A DNA stretch of 64,000 nt from Robertmurraya massiliosenegalensis JC6 (GCF_000311725.1 NZ_HE978511.1:198361-262360), one strand, 5' to 3'. Shown: positions 27,170 through 35,884, counted from the first letter of the stretch. The notes: a model not told the origin generated them from the letters alone. Numbers and translations: made by a program.

Positions 27170-28912
27170 TTACATGTCCTGTGAAATCGAAGGTGGATCA
27201 TTTCTCCGAAAAGCACTAATTGCCTCTAAAATAATCCAGATGACTAGAATGAGAATAATTCCTCCGAGAATAAAGAGTAATAGATTTGTATCAGTAGCTC
27301 CAAGTCCTGACCAGTCAAAAACAACTTGTTGCACCATTGCCCAAACGGTCATAGCAAATATAAAGACCATTGGAATAAAGGTAGGCAGATAATTACGTCC
27401 TTGACGTTTCAGCCAAATTGAAATGAGTAATAGGCTGACGCCAGCTAAAAGTTGATTACTTGTTCCAAAAAGTGGCCATAGTAGGTAACCACCTGAACCA
27501 AAGCCATTTGGACCTTTAGGGAGTAATACAAGAGCAGCACTAGTGCAAACAGCTAAACTTGTCGCCACATGCACTTTTGATAGTGATTTAATCTGATATT
27601 CCTCTCCAATCTCTGAGATAATATATCTCATTAATCGAACTGAAGTATCCAAAGTAGTGGCTGCAAAACTAACGACAATGACGGCTACGATCGTTCGAGC
27701 GACATCTTCTGGGATCCAGATCCCTGTCGCTAGTAACGCCGCTCCATTGACAAAATTACCTAAACCGCCACCATTTGCTGCACCAAAACTTGAATAAGCA
27801 GCCATAAAGTCTCCTTTGGTTGCAAAAAGAGTAACACAGGCGATAATCGAAATAAGGGCAAGTGTCCCTTCTCCTACAGCACCAAAGTAGCCAACAAAGC
27901 GGGCATCCGTTTCTTTATTTAACTGCTTAGAAGTCGTTCCGGAAGAAACAAGCCCGTGAAATCCTGAGATCGCACCACATGCAATCGTGATAAATAATAA
28001 AGGGATCCATGAAGTGTCCGTTGCTGCTGCATTTGTCATTGGTGCTGTTACTTTTGGTTGTAGCACAACTAAACCAGCATATAGAATGACTAAACCAACT
28101 ACTAGTTGATGTGAATTAATGAAATCACGTGGCTGCAACAGTTTCCAAACTGGTAAAGTGGAGGCAACATAACAATAAATCATCAAAATGATGATCCAAA
28201 TAAAGAATGACATGGCCACTCCATCAAGACCAAATAAAACCGTATTCTCTGCTCCACCAAAGGCCTTTACTAAATCAATTTGAAGAGCTGGTACATTACT
28301 TGCGATAATAGCAGTAATGTACATCACCGCTAAGGCGATCAAGGATGGAACAAGCATGCTTGCTTTTCTTTTATATACTGCATATCCAATCCAAATAGCC
28401 AGTGGAATTTGAATAAAAACAGGTAGTACACTTGATGGAAATTGAATAAACAAATTTGAAATGACCCAAGCAAATACAGCATTAACCATTAATACAAGAA
28501 TGAGTATAATAAATAAGAACATATTTTTCGCGCGACTACCGATAATTTTACTGGTGATCGTACCAACAGATTGACCTTTATTTCGGACTGATAAAACAAT
28601 TGTTCCAAAATCGTGGACACCTGCAGCAAAAATGGTACCGAGTATTACCCAAAGAAACGCAGGTAACCAACCCCAATAGACAGCAATGGCTGGCCCAACA
28701 ATTGGTGCAGCACCAGCAACAGATGTAAAGTGATGTCCCCATAAGACCAGTTTATTCGTCGGTACGAAATCTACCCCATCTTCAAATTGATGTGCTGGTG
28801 TGACATAGTTCGGATCAAGTCGATAAATTTTTTCAGCTATCCACTTTGAATAAAAGCGATAACCAAGTGCAAAAACGATCATGCCAATAATCGCAAGCCA
28901 AATCGAATTCAC
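27170..28912 (-). CDS. cstA: Carbon starvation protein CstA (peptide/pyruvate transporter family)
   Basis: 580 residues from GTG 28912, with a GGGGGT site upstream; the longer frame to 29119 adds an unrelated stretch. There are about 16 hydrophobic helices. The conserved motifs are AGAAPIVGPAIAVYWGWLPA near residue 70, GAISGFHGLVSSGTTSKQL, and a central DTSVRLMRYI. Family members (CstA, BtsT) import peptides or pyruvate. A near-consensus cre site sits upstream. The two genes that follow it may form one functional unit. Confidence 0.93.
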   Translation of the reverse strand: MNSIWLAIIGMIVFALGYRFYSKWIAEKIYRLDPNYVTPAHQFEDGVDFVPTNKLVLWGHHFTSVAGAAPIVGPAIAVYWGWLPAFLWVILGTIFAAGVHDFGTIVLSVRNKGQSVGTITSKIIGSRAKNMFLFIILILVLMVNAVFAWVISNLFIQFPSSVLPVFIQIPLAIWIGYAVYKRKASMLVPSLIALAVMYITAIIASNVPALQIDLVKAFGGAENTVLFGLDGVAMSFFIWIIILMIYCYVASTLPVWKLLQPRDFINSHQLVVGLVILYAGLVVLQPKVTAPMTNAAATDTSWIPLLFITIACGAISGFHGLVSSGTTSKQLNKETDARFVGYFGAVGEGTLALISIIACVTLFATKGDFMAAYSSFGAANGGGLGNFVNGAALLATGIWIPEDVARTIVAVIVVSFAATTLDTSVRLMRYIISEIGEEYQIKSLSKVHVATSLAVCTSAALVLLPKGPNGFGSGGYLLWPLFGTSNQLLAGVSLLLISIWLKRQGRNYLPTFIPMVFIFAMTVWAMVQQVVFDWSGLGATDTNLLLFILGGIILILVIWIILEAISAFRRNDPPSISQDM

Positions 28913-28958
28913 TATTCTTTTACCCCCTTTTCTAAAATGTCCTACATCCCCATCATAA

Positions 28959-28972
28959 TGAAAGCGTATACA
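28959..28972. promoter_or_regulatory. Candidate cre (CcpA) site upstream of cstA
   Basis: TGAAAGCGTATACA matches the cre consensus TGWAANCGNTNWCA at 13 of 14 positions and lies 47 bases from the cstA start. This fits carbon catabolite repression of a carbon-starvation transporter. Confidence 0.6.
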
Positions 28973-29186
28973 TAAAGTCAATGTATTCTGAATATTATAA
29001 TAAAATAATTTACCCACTCTTATCACTATTACAAATGAACAAGCATAAATCTGAAAATGACATATAATATCTCGATAATACATTAACTGAGTCGCTCCAT
29101 CTAGCTCATGCTTATACATGTCGATTTATCCTTCTCAATTTAAAAATAGTCGATTAGATTAGGCTCAGGGAAAAGGGGGTTCATTT

Positions 29187-29501
29187 ATGGAACTATTAGA
29201 TTTTTTAAATAAAAATTACTATATACTTGTTCCAGCACTATGGGTCGTCGGCTACGCATTAAAGCAAACTCCGAAAATCGCTAATTGGACAATCATTTGG
29301 ATTCTCCTTGGGTTAGCTATTATGATCGGAACATTTGCTTTTGGCTTTTCTGTTGATGCGATTCTCAATGGCATCATTGCTGCAGGTGTAGCTGTTTTAG
29401 GGCACCAAATGTTTAAGCAAACACTAGGTGGAAAATTTACGACGAGAAAGGTCATTACTGTAGAGGAGAAAAAAACGGAGAAAATTGAGGAAACAAAATA
29501 A
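29187..29501 (+). CDS. Holin-like small membrane protein
   Basis: A 104-residue protein with AAGGGGG before the ATG. There are three hydrophobic segments: YYILVPALWVVGYAL, NWTIIWILLGLAIMIGTFAFG and ILNGIIAAGVAVLGHQMF. A highly charged Lys/Glu tail follows. This layout resembles phage holin family proteins (Phage_holin_5_2 type). No endolysin or other phage gene is near, so it is either a domesticated holin or a lone membrane protein of another function. Confidence 0.7.
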   Translation: MELLDFLNKNYYILVPALWVVGYALKQTPKIANWTIIWILLGLAIMIGTFAFGFSVDAILNGIIAAGVAVLGHQMFKQTLGGKFTTRKVITVEEKKTEKIEETK

Positions 29502-29593
29502 GTAACGGCACTAATTATTCTAACATTCAGACGTTTAAGTTTCCGTTTTTTGGGGTATTGTGTTATAAGAGTTAGGGTTTTGTCCTCTCCTTA

Positions 29594-29628
29594 TCCCTGT
29601 CGAAATTCCCCCTCGACAGGGATTTTTT
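29594..29628 (+). terminator. Terminator of the holin-like gene
   Basis: TCCCTGTCGA pairs with TCGACAGGGA around a 9-base loop and is followed by six T on the plus strand. Confidence 0.9.
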
Positions 29629-29690
29629 ATTCTTCCAATTCTTTTCGAAATAATAAAATAAAGATTCCATGAAGGAAATGAGGTGTTTCA

Positions 29691-30359
29691 ATGTGTGGTA
29701 GATTCACTTTGACAGATGAAATTGTTCAATTGCAAGCTTATTTTGAGTTTTTTAATGATGAAGAGCTAAGCCCTAGATATAACATTGCTCCTGGACAATA
29801 TATTTTAACGGTTGTCTCAGATGGAACGAATAGAGTCGCCCAACATATGAAGTGGGGGTTTGTCCCTTTCTGGGCAAAAGATGAAAAAATGGGCTTTAAA
29901 ATGATTAATGCACGAGCGGAGACGATTGATGAAAAACCAAGCTTTCGGCAGGCATTTCAACAAAGACGTTGCCTTATTTTAGCAGATGGTTTCTACGAAT
30001 GGAAAAGAACAGAATCTAAAAAGCATCCGTATCGTTTTGTGATGAAAGACAGAAAACCTTTTGCCTTTGCTGGTATATGGGAAACATGGTCAAAAGGAAC
30101 AACACCTTTGACGAGTTGTACAATTATCACAACAGAACCGAATGATGTCACAAAGGATATCCATGATCGAATGCCCGTGATTTTATCACCTGATGCATAT
30201 GAAACTTGGCTCAATCCCACCTACCAACCAATTTGCGATTTAAAAAAGCTGTTAAAGCCTTATCCTGCGGAAAAAATGGAAAAATACGAGGTTTCAACAC
30301 TTGTGAATTCAGCTAAAAATGATTCGCCCGCATTATTAAAGCCTCTAAATGGTTTTTAA
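29691..30359 (+). CDS. SRAP (YedK/HMCES-like) abasic-site processing protein
   Basis: A 222-residue SOS response-associated peptidase family protein. After Met removal the catalytic Cys2 of MCGRFTLT becomes N-terminal. RYNIAPGQ, MINARAETI, GFYEWKR and IHDRMPVIL carry the conserved Asn, Glu and His of the active site. It covalently captures abasic sites in single-stranded DNA. The SD GAGGTG is 6 bases before the ATG. Length is normal for the family. Confidence 0.93.
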   Translation: MCGRFTLTDEIVQLQAYFEFFNDEELSPRYNIAPGQYILTVVSDGTNRVAQHMKWGFVPFWAKDEKMGFKMINARAETIDEKPSFRQAFQQRRCLILADGFYEWKRTESKKHPYRFVMKDRKPFAFAGIWETWSKGTTPLTSCTIITTEPNDVTKDIHDRMPVILSPDAYETWLNPTYQPICDLKKLLKPYPAEKMEKYEVSTLVNSAKNDSPALLKPLNGF

Positions 30360-30411
30360 AAACACATCTAAAAAAGAATATTATACATCAAACTTCCCAT
30401 ACTATTTGTTA

Positions 30412-30500
30412 GGGACTTGTAGCTCAAGTGGATAGAGCAACCAGCGGTGTCAATCAGGCACTGCATGTGTGTTTTGTAGGTTCGAATCCTACCAAGTCCC
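30412..30500 (+). tRNA. tRNA-like gene with non-canonical anticodon arm
   Basis: The ends GGGACTTG and CAAGTCCC form an 8-bp acceptor, followed by TA, a D-arm GCTC-AAGTGGATA-GAGC and a T-arm GTAGG-TTCGAAT-CCTAC. These are as good as in real tRNAs and look most like an arginine-type class I tRNA. Between A26 and the T stem there are 36 bases instead of about 22. They hold GCGGTG/CACTGC with a 9-base loop but no standard 5-bp stem with a 7-base loop and U33. I cannot assign an anticodon. It may be a degenerate tRNA gene or an unusual one. Confidence 0.5.
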
Positions 30501-30579
30501 TCTCCTCTCATTTCCTTCCTTATTAAGCGTCTCTTTTCCTAACAAAAAATGGTATATTAGTAGTAAAGGAGAAAAAAAG

Positions 30580-30693
30580 ATGCTGATCTTGATTGCGATA
30601 CTTTTCGTCTATTTTGTTTTTATAAATGAAACCTACCAAAGAAAACAAACAAAACTTCTTGAAGAAATCAAACAATTAATGGAAAAGGAATAA
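30580..30693 (+). CDS. 37-residue single-pass membrane protein
   Basis: ATG 30580 follows AAAGGAG with an 8-base gap, and a TATATT-like -10 lies about 28 bases further up. The protein has one hydrophobic helix (LILIAILFVYFVFI) and a charged amphipathic tail (TKLLEEIKQLMEKE). Similar tiny membrane proteins are common in Bacillus, with no known function. A terminator follows 30 bases after its stop. Confidence 0.6.
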   Translation: MLILIAILFVYFVFINETYQRKQTKLLEEIKQLMEKE

Positions 30694-30722
30694 TATGAGA
30701 AACTAGTTACTTACTTGACAAG

Positions 30723-30750
30723 AGCCAGAGAGGACATCCCCTCTGGCTTT
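30723..30750. terminator. Bidirectional terminator
   Basis: AGCCAGAG (30723-30730) pairs with CTCTGGCT (30741-30748), extended by two inner G-C pairs. It lies between the 37-residue gene and the convergent MBL hydrolase gene. Confidence 0.75.
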
Positions 30751-31687
30751 ATATTGCCTCATAGTACCAAGTTCCATTAGTTTGATATTTTCTACACTGA
30801 TTATTAGCCACTAAATATTCTAAATGGGCAAGTGCCTCTCCTATAGCAAATCTCATTTGATGGAGATTTAACTGATGAAATAAAGCTTGAGTTACTTCAT
30901 AAATTGTTGATGGCTTATTAATTGTTGTGTATGTAAATTCCAATCTTTCTTCATGATGACTCATTAGTTCTTCAATTCGGTGATTCGCATTCTTAAAAGG
31001 TTTAAAATGGGATGGGAACACGTATTCAGCATTCAGTTTTTTTATTTTTTCCAAAGAAGTAATAAATGATTGCAAGGGATTCGGATTCCCTCTAAACCGA
31101 TATGAAATATTAGGTGAGATTTTCGGTAAAATATGATCGGTCGAAAGTAAAATACTTTCCTCTTTATTATATAAAACAAATAATCCATCAGAGTGACCTG
31201 GCGTAAAAATGACCTCATATTCCAGCTTACCAAATAGAATTCTCATGCCTTCTTTTATTTCATGCTGAATGACAGGATATGGCTCTACCCGTTCAGTATA
31301 ACTTTCTTCATTCGAAGTTATTTGGTGTGCTAATTCTTCAGGGAGTCCACAAGTAAGATAATTTCGCTTTTTCGTTTTTATTGAATCAGGACTCCAATAA
31401 CTTAGTCCCATTTCTGCATCTACTTTTGTCATCCAAACATCAGCACCTGTTAACTTCTGCATACTGCCTGAATATCCAAAATGATCGGGATGATAATGGG
31501 TGATGATGATATCCTTTATGTCATTTTTCGCGATGATTGGTGCCCAAATGTTTTTCGTCACATCAGAATGTAAGCCTGTATCAATTACCGTTCTTCCTCT
31601 CTTCCCATCTGCTATAAAACAATTAACATGGTTTAAGCGAAAAGGTAACGGAATCGTTATTTGTTCAATTCCTAGCTCAGAAAGCAT
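30749..31687 (-). CDS. MBL-fold metallo-hydrolase
   Basis: A 312-residue enzyme. The metal-binding motif HYHPDH sits in IITHYHPDHFGYSG near residue 60, FTPGHSDGLF near 165 supplies a third ligand, and FPSHFKPF near 225 a further His. A C-terminal helical domain of about 90 residues follows, as in Bacillus YflN/RNase Z-like hydrolases. The substrate is unknown. The gene is monocistronic with SD GGAGGAG. Confidence 0.88.
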   Translation of the reverse strand: MLSELGIEQITIPLPFRLNHVNCFIADGKRGRTVIDTGLHSDVTKNIWAPIIAKNDIKDIIITHYHPDHFGYSGSMQKLTGADVWMTKVDAEMGLSYWSPDSIKTKKRNYLTCGLPEELAHQITSNEESYTERVEPYPVIQHEIKEGMRILFGKLEYEVIFTPGHSDGLFVLYNKEESILLSTDHILPKISPNISYRFRGNPNPLQSFITSLEKIKKLNAEYVFPSHFKPFKNANHRIEELMSHHEERLEFTYTTINKPSTIYEVTQALFHQLNLHQMRFAIGEALAHLEYLVANNQCRKYQTNGTWYYEAI

Positions 31688-31852
31688 AATGCTCCTCCTC
31701 TATTCATCACAAGTTGAACTTTTATATAAATAAAATGATAACAATTTTCAGAATATTATACAACAGTTTAATTTTTGCCCCAAAATAAAAAGCGACAAAT
31801 TATATGAACCTTTCCTTAATTGAAGGATAGCGTTCACTTATGCCGCCTTTTC

Positions 31853-32221
31853 TTAGATTTTATTGTCTACTTCAGAAGTGTCAACATTTGTTCCAAACCA
31901 ATTTACTAATTTATCCTTTGCCTTTTTCTTTACTTCATCATCAATATGGATCGCTACTTGAAATAAAGCAACACCTAGAGCACCTAAATCATCGGTAAAA
32001 CCGACCCCTGCGACAAAATCAGGAATTAAATCTAGTGGAAGAATGAAATAACCAAGTGCTGCTAATATAGTTACCCGAGCTTTTTTAGGCAACTCAGGTT
32101 TTTGCAAGGTGTAATAGAGCAAGAGTGCGGTGTAGACAACTGAATGTCCCGCTTTTAAAGCAAATCTCTTCAATTTACTCCAAAACTTATCCTCCGAATA
32201 ATGCTTTTCCGTTCCTTCCAT
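31853..32221 (-). CDS. YkvA-family (DUF1232) membrane protein
   Basis: A 122-residue protein. The central DUF1232 motif ILAALGYFILPLDLIPDFVAG spans the main hydrophobic helix, followed by GFTDDLGALGVALFQV. Charged residues fill both termini. These proteins are widespread in Firmicutes and of unknown function. It is monocistronic. Confidence 0.85.
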   Translation of the reverse strand: MEGTEKHYSEDKFWSKLKRFALKAGHSVVYTALLLYYTLQKPELPKKARVTILAALGYFILPLDLIPDFVAGVGFTDDLGALGVALFQVAIHIDDEVKKKAKDKLVNWFGTNVDTSEVDNKI

Positions 32222-32287
32222 CTATGACACTCCTTCTCTTAATTTACAATTATTATAACTCAATTTGCTTGAAAATACCTTTTTGAA

Positions 32288-33028
32288 CTAATAAACCAAT
32301 AGCGCTTCATACTTGAACCCTGCATATTGATAATTTTGCTTTTTGTACATTTCTTTCGGTGTGTCCTCCCCATCAGCTACTAAAATGACACGCTTATCCG
32401 CACATTCTTCCATCACAAATTGCTGAAGATGGCTACCAATTCCCTTATTTCGATAAGATGGCAAAACAACAAGTCCATCTATTTCGGCTGTGTCTTCCCC
32501 AAGAATAACATCCACCGTACCAGCTAGTTTCCCATCATAGAAAGCGATCAATTGCATAAATTTAGGGCTTTTGAAGTTTTTCTCATGAATAACTTTTTTA
32601 TGCATAGCAAAATCTTCACTAATTTCAGCATCGATCTCATATGCAAGCTTTGTAAATTGCCCCCAATTATCTATCGTAACCTTTTGAATCACGATATTAG
32701 GTTTTTTGACTATATTCAAAAACTGGCTTGGCAAAATATGATACACTTCCATTAAACCAGATTCGAATCCCGACTGCTTAAAGTATCGTTCTAGCTCTCC
32801 TGTGATCTTTTCGTTTTCAGGAAAAAGTAGCTTGATGTGTTCTTGTCCATTTTTTTGATGGAACTCTTTCAAATATTCTACTGCCTTTTCACATTCTTCT
32901 AATGATGGCATTCTCTTAAACTGAAGGAAATTCCCATCATATAGTAATAGCATTTCTGCAGTGTGATAATGCTTAAATAACTCATTTTCAAAGATAATTT
33001 TACCGCGGTAAAAAATGTGTTCAAACAT
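32288..33028 (-). CDS. GNAT-family N-acetyltransferase
   Basis: A 246-residue protein whose C-terminal half carries the acetyl-CoA-binding motif VLPSYRNKGIGSHLQQFVM (about residue 190). The N-terminal half is divergent and may be a degenerate second GNAT-like domain. The substrate cannot be predicted. Confidence 0.82.
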   Translation of the reverse strand: MFEHIFYRGKIIFENELFKHYHTAEMLLLYDGNFLQFKRMPSLEECEKAVEYLKEFHQKNGQEHIKLLFPENEKITGELERYFKQSGFESGLMEVYHILPSQFLNIVKKPNIVIQKVTIDNWGQFTKLAYEIDAEISEDFAMHKKVIHEKNFKSPKFMQLIAFYDGKLAGTVDVILGEDTAEIDGLVVLPSYRNKGIGSHLQQFVMEECADKRVILVADGEDTPKEMYKKQNYQYAGFKYEALLVY

Positions 33029-33130
33029 CGGTCTCGTCTCCTCGCTGTTAGCTACTTTCTTTTGGCTTCTGGATATCCTTTTCTAACTAGTCTCTCTTCA
33101 TGTGACATATTAGCACCCGCCTGTCCATTT

Positions 33131-34009
33131 TTATAACTGACAACGGTATGCAAACAAGCGTTGTTGCTCCTTAAACCCTGAACGAAGATAGACATTTAAG
33201 GCAGCTTGATTTTCTACATTGACCGTTAAACTAATAACCTCTATCTCTTTAAAGCTAAAAAGAAAATCTAAGGCTTTCTTCATGAGTGCATTCCCTATTC
33301 CCTGCTTTCTAAAAGATGGTGAAACAGCGATAAATTCAATATTGCCTTCAGAAAAACTTGGGTTGGCTTCACAAAAAACATAGCCACAAAATTGCTGATG
33401 ATTTTCTGCAATTAATAATTTTTGCTCACTGCCATGTTTATTACTCATTTCATCTGCACTAAGATAGGTATTAGGGAACGCTTCGTGATGAAGGCACTGA
33501 AAAGGGATAAAGTCCTTTTCTTCATATTCACGAATATTGACTGTGGATCCTTTTCTTGAAATGATATTATGTTCTGAGATCTGAAGGACCGAATGTTCTC
33601 CACTTTTGATAGCTCCCAATTTTTCAATAAACTTAATTCCATTTGTATTTTTCACATTGTAAAATCCATAAACCGTCTTTAATGCCACCGGAAGTTCCCT
33701 AATTAACGTTTCCCACAGTAAATCTGCCATTTCGTCCCATTCTGGATTGCTAATAAACGGTCCCCACACTTCTGCTTCTATTGATTCCTTATCAATATCT
33801 AACCCAATGGCCCCCACTAATTGATCATGTAAGAATGCTCCTATTAAAGAGTACTCAAGTGAAAGATCTGAAAAATCAGTCAAAAGAGCATGCTTTATTT
33901 CATCCTTATCCGTCCCACAATAGCCCACATGATTCATAGGTTCAGTATTCATTTTTTCGATAAAAGTGGAGACTTCATCTAAATCTATTATTCTTCTAAT
34001 CTCTATCAT
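33131..34009 (-). CDS. GNAT-family N-acetyltransferase (two-domain)
   Basis: A 292-residue protein. The C-terminal GNAT domain has FIAVSPSFRKQGIGNALMKKALDF near residue 230, including the Q/RxxGxG/A loop. The N-terminal 130 residues also look GNAT-like but lack that loop. The order matches tandem-GNAT acetyltransferases. It lies 100 bases upstream of another GNAT gene on the same strand. Confidence 0.85.
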   Translation of the reverse strand: MIEIRRIIDLDEVSTFIEKMNTEPMNHVGYCGTDKDEIKHALLTDFSDLSLEYSLIGAFLHDQLVGAIGLDIDKESIEAEVWGPFISNPEWDEMADLLWETLIRELPVALKTVYGFYNVKNTNGIKFIEKLGAIKSGEHSVLQISEHNIISRKGSTVNIREYEEKDFIPFQCLHHEAFPNTYLSADEMSNKHGSEQKLLIAENHQQFCGYVFCEANPSFSEGNIEFIAVSPSFRKQGIGNALMKKALDFLFSFKEIEVISLTVNVENQAALNVYLRSGFKEQQRLFAYRCQL

Positions 34010-34102
34010 GATCGATCATCTCCTTATCCTAAGCCTTAACTTATTTTACCATATTAACGAATTGCTCATGAGTAAACTCTCGCAGATACACTCATAATAA
34101 CC

Positions 34103-34153
34103 TTGACATGAAACCAAAAGGTGTTGTATGATGCAAATACAAAACCTTTTGGT
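34103..34153 (+). promoter_or_regulatory. Promoter and ArsR-type operator of the SRPBCC-ArsR operon
   Basis: TTGACA (34103-34108), an 18-base spacer and TATGAT (34127-34132) form the promoter. A 16-bp inverted repeat with one mismatch, ACCAAAAGGTGTTGTA (34113-34128) and TACAAAACCTTTTGGT (34138-34153), lies between the -35 and the start point. It is placed for repression by the ArsR protein encoded downstream. Confidence 0.8.
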
Positions 34154-34188
34154 GTTATATTTATTAATAGGAAGGAAGAAGAGTTTAT

Positions 34189-34605
34189 ATGGATACTATT
34201 CAAGATATTAAACAAACGGTGGTCATCCAGGCATCAATTGAAAAAGTTTGGAACCATGTCGCTACCTCCGAGGGAATTACAGAATGGTTCATGCCAAATG
34301 ATTTTGAAGCAAAAGTTGGTCATGAATTTCACATTCAATCTCCATTCGGACCATCACCATGCAGAGTTCTTGAAGTGGAAGAGCCAAATCTAATTTCTTT
34401 TGCCTGGGATACGGATGGTTGGATCGTTACCTTTAACTTGAAAGACTTAGGAGGCAGTACAGAATTCACTGTCATTCATGGTGGCTGGAAAACTCCTGAT
34501 CACGTTGTACCTAAAGCTGGAGAAGATGCTACCGTGATTCGTGAAAGAATGAACGGTGGCTGGGTAGGAATTGTTCAAAAACTACAAAAGGTAGTCGAAG
34601 GATAA
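34189..34605 (+). CDS. SRPBCC/AHSA1-domain protein
   Basis: A 138-residue START-like beta-grasp protein. The typical first segment is VVIQASIEKVWNHVATSEGITEWF, followed by FSW-like ISFAWDTDG and a C-terminal helix GGWVGIVQKLQKVV. It likely binds a hydrophobic ligand in its cavity. It shares an operon with an ArsR repressor whose operator precedes it, a pairing common in Bacillus; the inducer is unknown. Confidence 0.88.
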   Translation: MDTIQDIKQTVVIQASIEKVWNHVATSEGITEWFMPNDFEAKVGHEFHIQSPFGPSPCRVLEVEEPNLISFAWDTDGWIVTFNLKDLGGSTEFTVIHGGWKTPDHVVPKAGEDATVIRERMNGGWVGIVQKLQKVVEG

Positions 34606-34923
34606 GTGAGCGCAGTCAGGCATGACGTATTTCAAGCGATTGCTGACCCTACTCGAAGAGAAGTACTTCGATTATTGGCACATAAAAATTTGCCGATTTC
34701 AGAAATTACAGCTCATTTTCCGATTAGTCGTACAGCTGTTGCCAAGCACCTGCAAATTCTTTCAGATGCACAATTAGTAAAAGGAAATAAGGTTGGTAGG
34801 GAAAAAATTTATCAATTACAACCTGAACCACTAACGGAAGTGAAAGAGTGGCTCTCCTTTTATGAACAGTTTTGGAACAATAAACTCGCAATGCTTAAAT
34901 TTCAAATGGAAAAAGAAGATTAA
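34606..34923 (+). CDS. ArsR/SdpR-type HTH repressor
   Basis: A 105-residue winged-helix protein starting at GTG 34606 directly after the SRPBCC stop codon. The HTH is FQAIADPTRREVLRLLA, then ISEITAHFPISRTAVAKHLQ near residue 35-50, as in autorepressors of the SdpR group. No metal-binding cysteines are present, so it is not a metal sensor. It probably binds the inverted repeat at 34113-34153 and represses its own operon. Confidence 0.92.
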   Translation: MSAVRHDVFQAIADPTRREVLRLLAHKNLPISEITAHFPISRTAVAKHLQILSDAQLVKGNKVGREKIYQLQPEPLTEVKEWLSFYEQFWNNKLAMLKFQMEKED

Positions 34924-34950
34924 ATCGCTTGGATTATACCGAGCGATTTT
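34922..34950. terminator. Bidirectional terminator
   Basis: AAATCGCTTGG pairs with CCGAGCGATTT with a G-U pair and is followed by T on the plus strand. It overlaps the ArsR stop and the end of the convergent NAT-like gene. Confidence 0.8.
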
Positions 34951-35710
34951 TCTTTTCGAGAGATGCGAACACTTCTAAAGCAATTTCTACTAGTTTCTGA
35001 TCATATCCAGTCATCACTGTGATCTTTTTGGCCCATTCTACGTTGGAATTTAATCTCTCCTCTTCTTGCAAGCCTTCAGTAGTGCTAAAATAGCTTTGCC
35101 AATCATAAAATTCCCAGTGGCCGATTTCACTTTTATATGGAACTCTACATTCCAGAAGTGGCTTGCGGTAAATATTTCGTTGAGAAATTTCAGCAGCCTG
35201 CAAAAAATCGCTCATCTCAATCGGCTCAAGCTGGTATAATTGCTGAGATATTTTACCATTCGGACGATGATAGAGAATTTCCACTTCATTCTTCTTCTGA
35301 ATAACTTGAACCTCCGCACCTGGAAAATAACCGCCAAGTTTCTCATCCGTAAAATCTTCACTATGTGAATCTAGTAAAATGGGGGTTAACCACTGATCCC
35401 CTAAATCACATAAATATCGCATACCTCTTTCATCAACAGCGACTACAGCGGCATGTGCCCCTTTAGTTTCTATCTCGGATCCAATTGGATAGGCTTTGAT
35501 CCCCTCTTTTTGAAATTCATCCAGAAGCCATATTGCTAAATCAAAACAATTCCCAGCGATACCATATTGCTGGCGATGCTCTTTCATAAGACTTATCTCT
35601 CTTTGCCTCTTCTTTGATCCTAATGTGCTATACCATGCTTTCGTCAACGTCTCCATCGGAAAATCATCAAATTTTTGCCAAACGGTTAAAATTTGTTGAG
35701 GAGCTTTCAT
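34934..35710 (-). CDS. Arylamine N-acetyltransferase-like protein
   Basis: 258 residues from ATG 35710 (GAAGGTG upstream). A Cys-His-Asp triad in the NAT/transglutaminase order is visible: Cys in YGIAGNCFDLAIWLL, His in TKGAHAAVVAVDE, and Asp in YLCDLGDQW. The surrounding sequence differs from classical NATs (no RGGxCxE), so the acyl acceptor may be different. It is monocistronic. Confidence 0.65.
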   Translation of the reverse strand: MKAPQQILTVWQKFDDFPMETLTKAWYSTLGSKKRQREISLMKEHRQQYGIAGNCFDLAIWLLDEFQKEGIKAYPIGSEIETKGAHAAVVAVDERGMRYLCDLGDQWLTPILLDSHSEDFTDEKLGGYFPGAEVQVIQKKNEVEILYHRPNGKISQQLYQLEPIEMSDFLQAAEISQRNIYRKPLLECRVPYKSEIGHWEFYDWQSYFSTTEGLQEEERLNSNVEWAKKITVMTGYDQKLVEIALEVFASLEKKNRSV

Positions 35711-35884
35711 GTTTAACACCTTCTCATCTTATTTATATCACTTTAAAGATTCTCTATCCTTTGAGGAAATCCCTTTATTCACCATTGCAAGAATGACTCT
35801 TGTTCAACATTCTAAAACATCATTGTTTGTATGCTACCTATTCGTTTAGAATGAAACTATACATAAATGTGTTAGGTGATGAAT

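Noticed and set aside
29187..29501. Prophage remnant
   Set aside because: A single holin-like gene with its own terminator, without lysin, integrase or att repeats nearby, is not enough.
30412..30500. tRNA-Sec to match the nearby selB
   Set aside because: An 8-bp acceptor fits, but the D-arm is class I, there is no long paired variable arm, and TCA does not sit in a 7-base loop with U33.
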